Source: JALSIF01 sp026981635 [NCBI: bacterium] | GTDB taxonomy: Bacteria > 4484-113 > JALSIF01 | DNA length: 7,074 nt | Direction of reading: 5' to 3' | NCBI GenBank assembly: GCA_026981635.1 | Contig: JALSIF010000003.1 | Span: forward strand, 1-7,074 | Notes under the pieces: model-generated | The model's database searches: none | What the model was told of the DNA's origin: nothing | Seen by the model: the letters and a program-made list of their open reading frames with translations, nothing else | In this document: positions 6,905-7,074 of the stretch, in pieces | Layout: each line of letters starts with the position of its first letter | Position numbering within the stretch: the first letter of the stretch is position 1 | Made by a program: the position numbers and the translations under genes

Positions 6905-7074
6905 TCAGTTCCCCTTGTCTTGCTTTTCCCTGCCGTTGGCACCGGACGGGGCAGGGGAGGGGGCGGAGCGCCTCCTCCTTGCCAGAGCCTCGCCGGCCCA
7001 GTCCAACATGACGGTGGCGATCTCCTCCCGGTTCAGGCGTCCGGTTGCAAGCTGGACCACTTCGTCTCCCTCCC
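6905..7074 (-). CDS. C-terminal fragment of an unidentified protein (5' end beyond window)
   Basis: The last 55 codons of a gene enter from the right edge and end with TGA at 6907-6905, only 4 nt before the foldase ATG. That suggests an operon with possible translational coupling. The visible part begins EGDEVVQLATGRLNREEIA and continues with a likely helix (TVMLDWAGEALARRRR). It ends in a polar Ser/Pro-rich tail (SAPSPAPSGANG) and a basic end (REKQDKGN). The family was not recognised. The open frame, codon composition and close coupling to the next gene support it as real, but no function can be given. Confidence 0.6.
   Translation of the reverse strand, partial: EGDEVVQLATGRLNREEIATVMLDWAGEALARRRRSAPSPAPSGANGREKQDKGN

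Noticed and set aside
6901-6942. GTG start at 6942 for the foldase gene
   Set aside because: It would put 14 polar residues before a textbook signal peptide and overlap the upstream gene. The ATG at 6900 has AAGGGG upstream and follows the preceding TGA by 4 nt.

Overview
This is a compact, high-GC bacterial chromosome segment. The evidence for Bacteria is a bacterial-type 5S rRNA, sigma70-like -35/-10 boxes, several Shine-Dalgarno sites, an AcnA-type aconitase, HtpX and a parvulin-type fold. The phylum cannot be fixed from this window. Lys/Glu/Arg-rich proteins, very short intergenic gaps and a self-standing 5S gene would suit a thermophilic lineage, but that is inference. There are no phage, IS, CRISPR or plasmid signs.

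Layout, left to right. Positions 2-2242 (-) hold most of an AcnA-type aconitase whose C-terminus lies beyond the left edge. Positions 2243-2400 form its leader, with three adjacent inverted repeats, one of which looks like an intrinsic terminator or attenuator. Positions 2404-2580 (-) form a self-contained 5S rRNA unit: a near-consensus promoter, the gene starting at or next to the predicted +1, and a UUCG-capped terminator hairpin. Positions 2597-3031 (-) encode an unrecognised 144-residue soluble protein whose stop lies 16 nt before the 5S -35 box. Positions 3134-3403 (+) encode a small membrane protein, convergent with the next gene so that both stop codons lie in one CTAG.

Positions 3400-5287 (-) look like a two-gene operon: an HtpX-type membrane metalloprotease with an extra C-terminal tail, followed 25 nt later by a CADD-like heme-oxygenase-fold dimetal oxygenase. 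Chlamydial CADD makes p-aminobenzoate from one of its own tyrosines. This protein keeps the sacrificial Tyr, the amino-donor Lys and all six metal ligands. Divergently from htpX, 5359-5949 (+) encodes a DUF2231-like membrane protein whose -10 box is placed for a leaderless mRNA. Positions 5956-7074 (-) hold a secreted SurA/PrsA-like foldase in which both parvulin active-site histidines are replaced, preceded by the tail of an unidentified gene ending 4 nt upstream of it.

The genes do not form one pathway. Links supported by layout are htpX with the CADD-like gene (co-transcription) and the unidentified gene with the foldase gene. HtpX and the foldase are both envelope protein-quality-control functions. 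The most interesting items are the CADD-like protein, the histidine-less parvulin domain, the solo 5S unit and a recurring (near-)leaderless start pattern.
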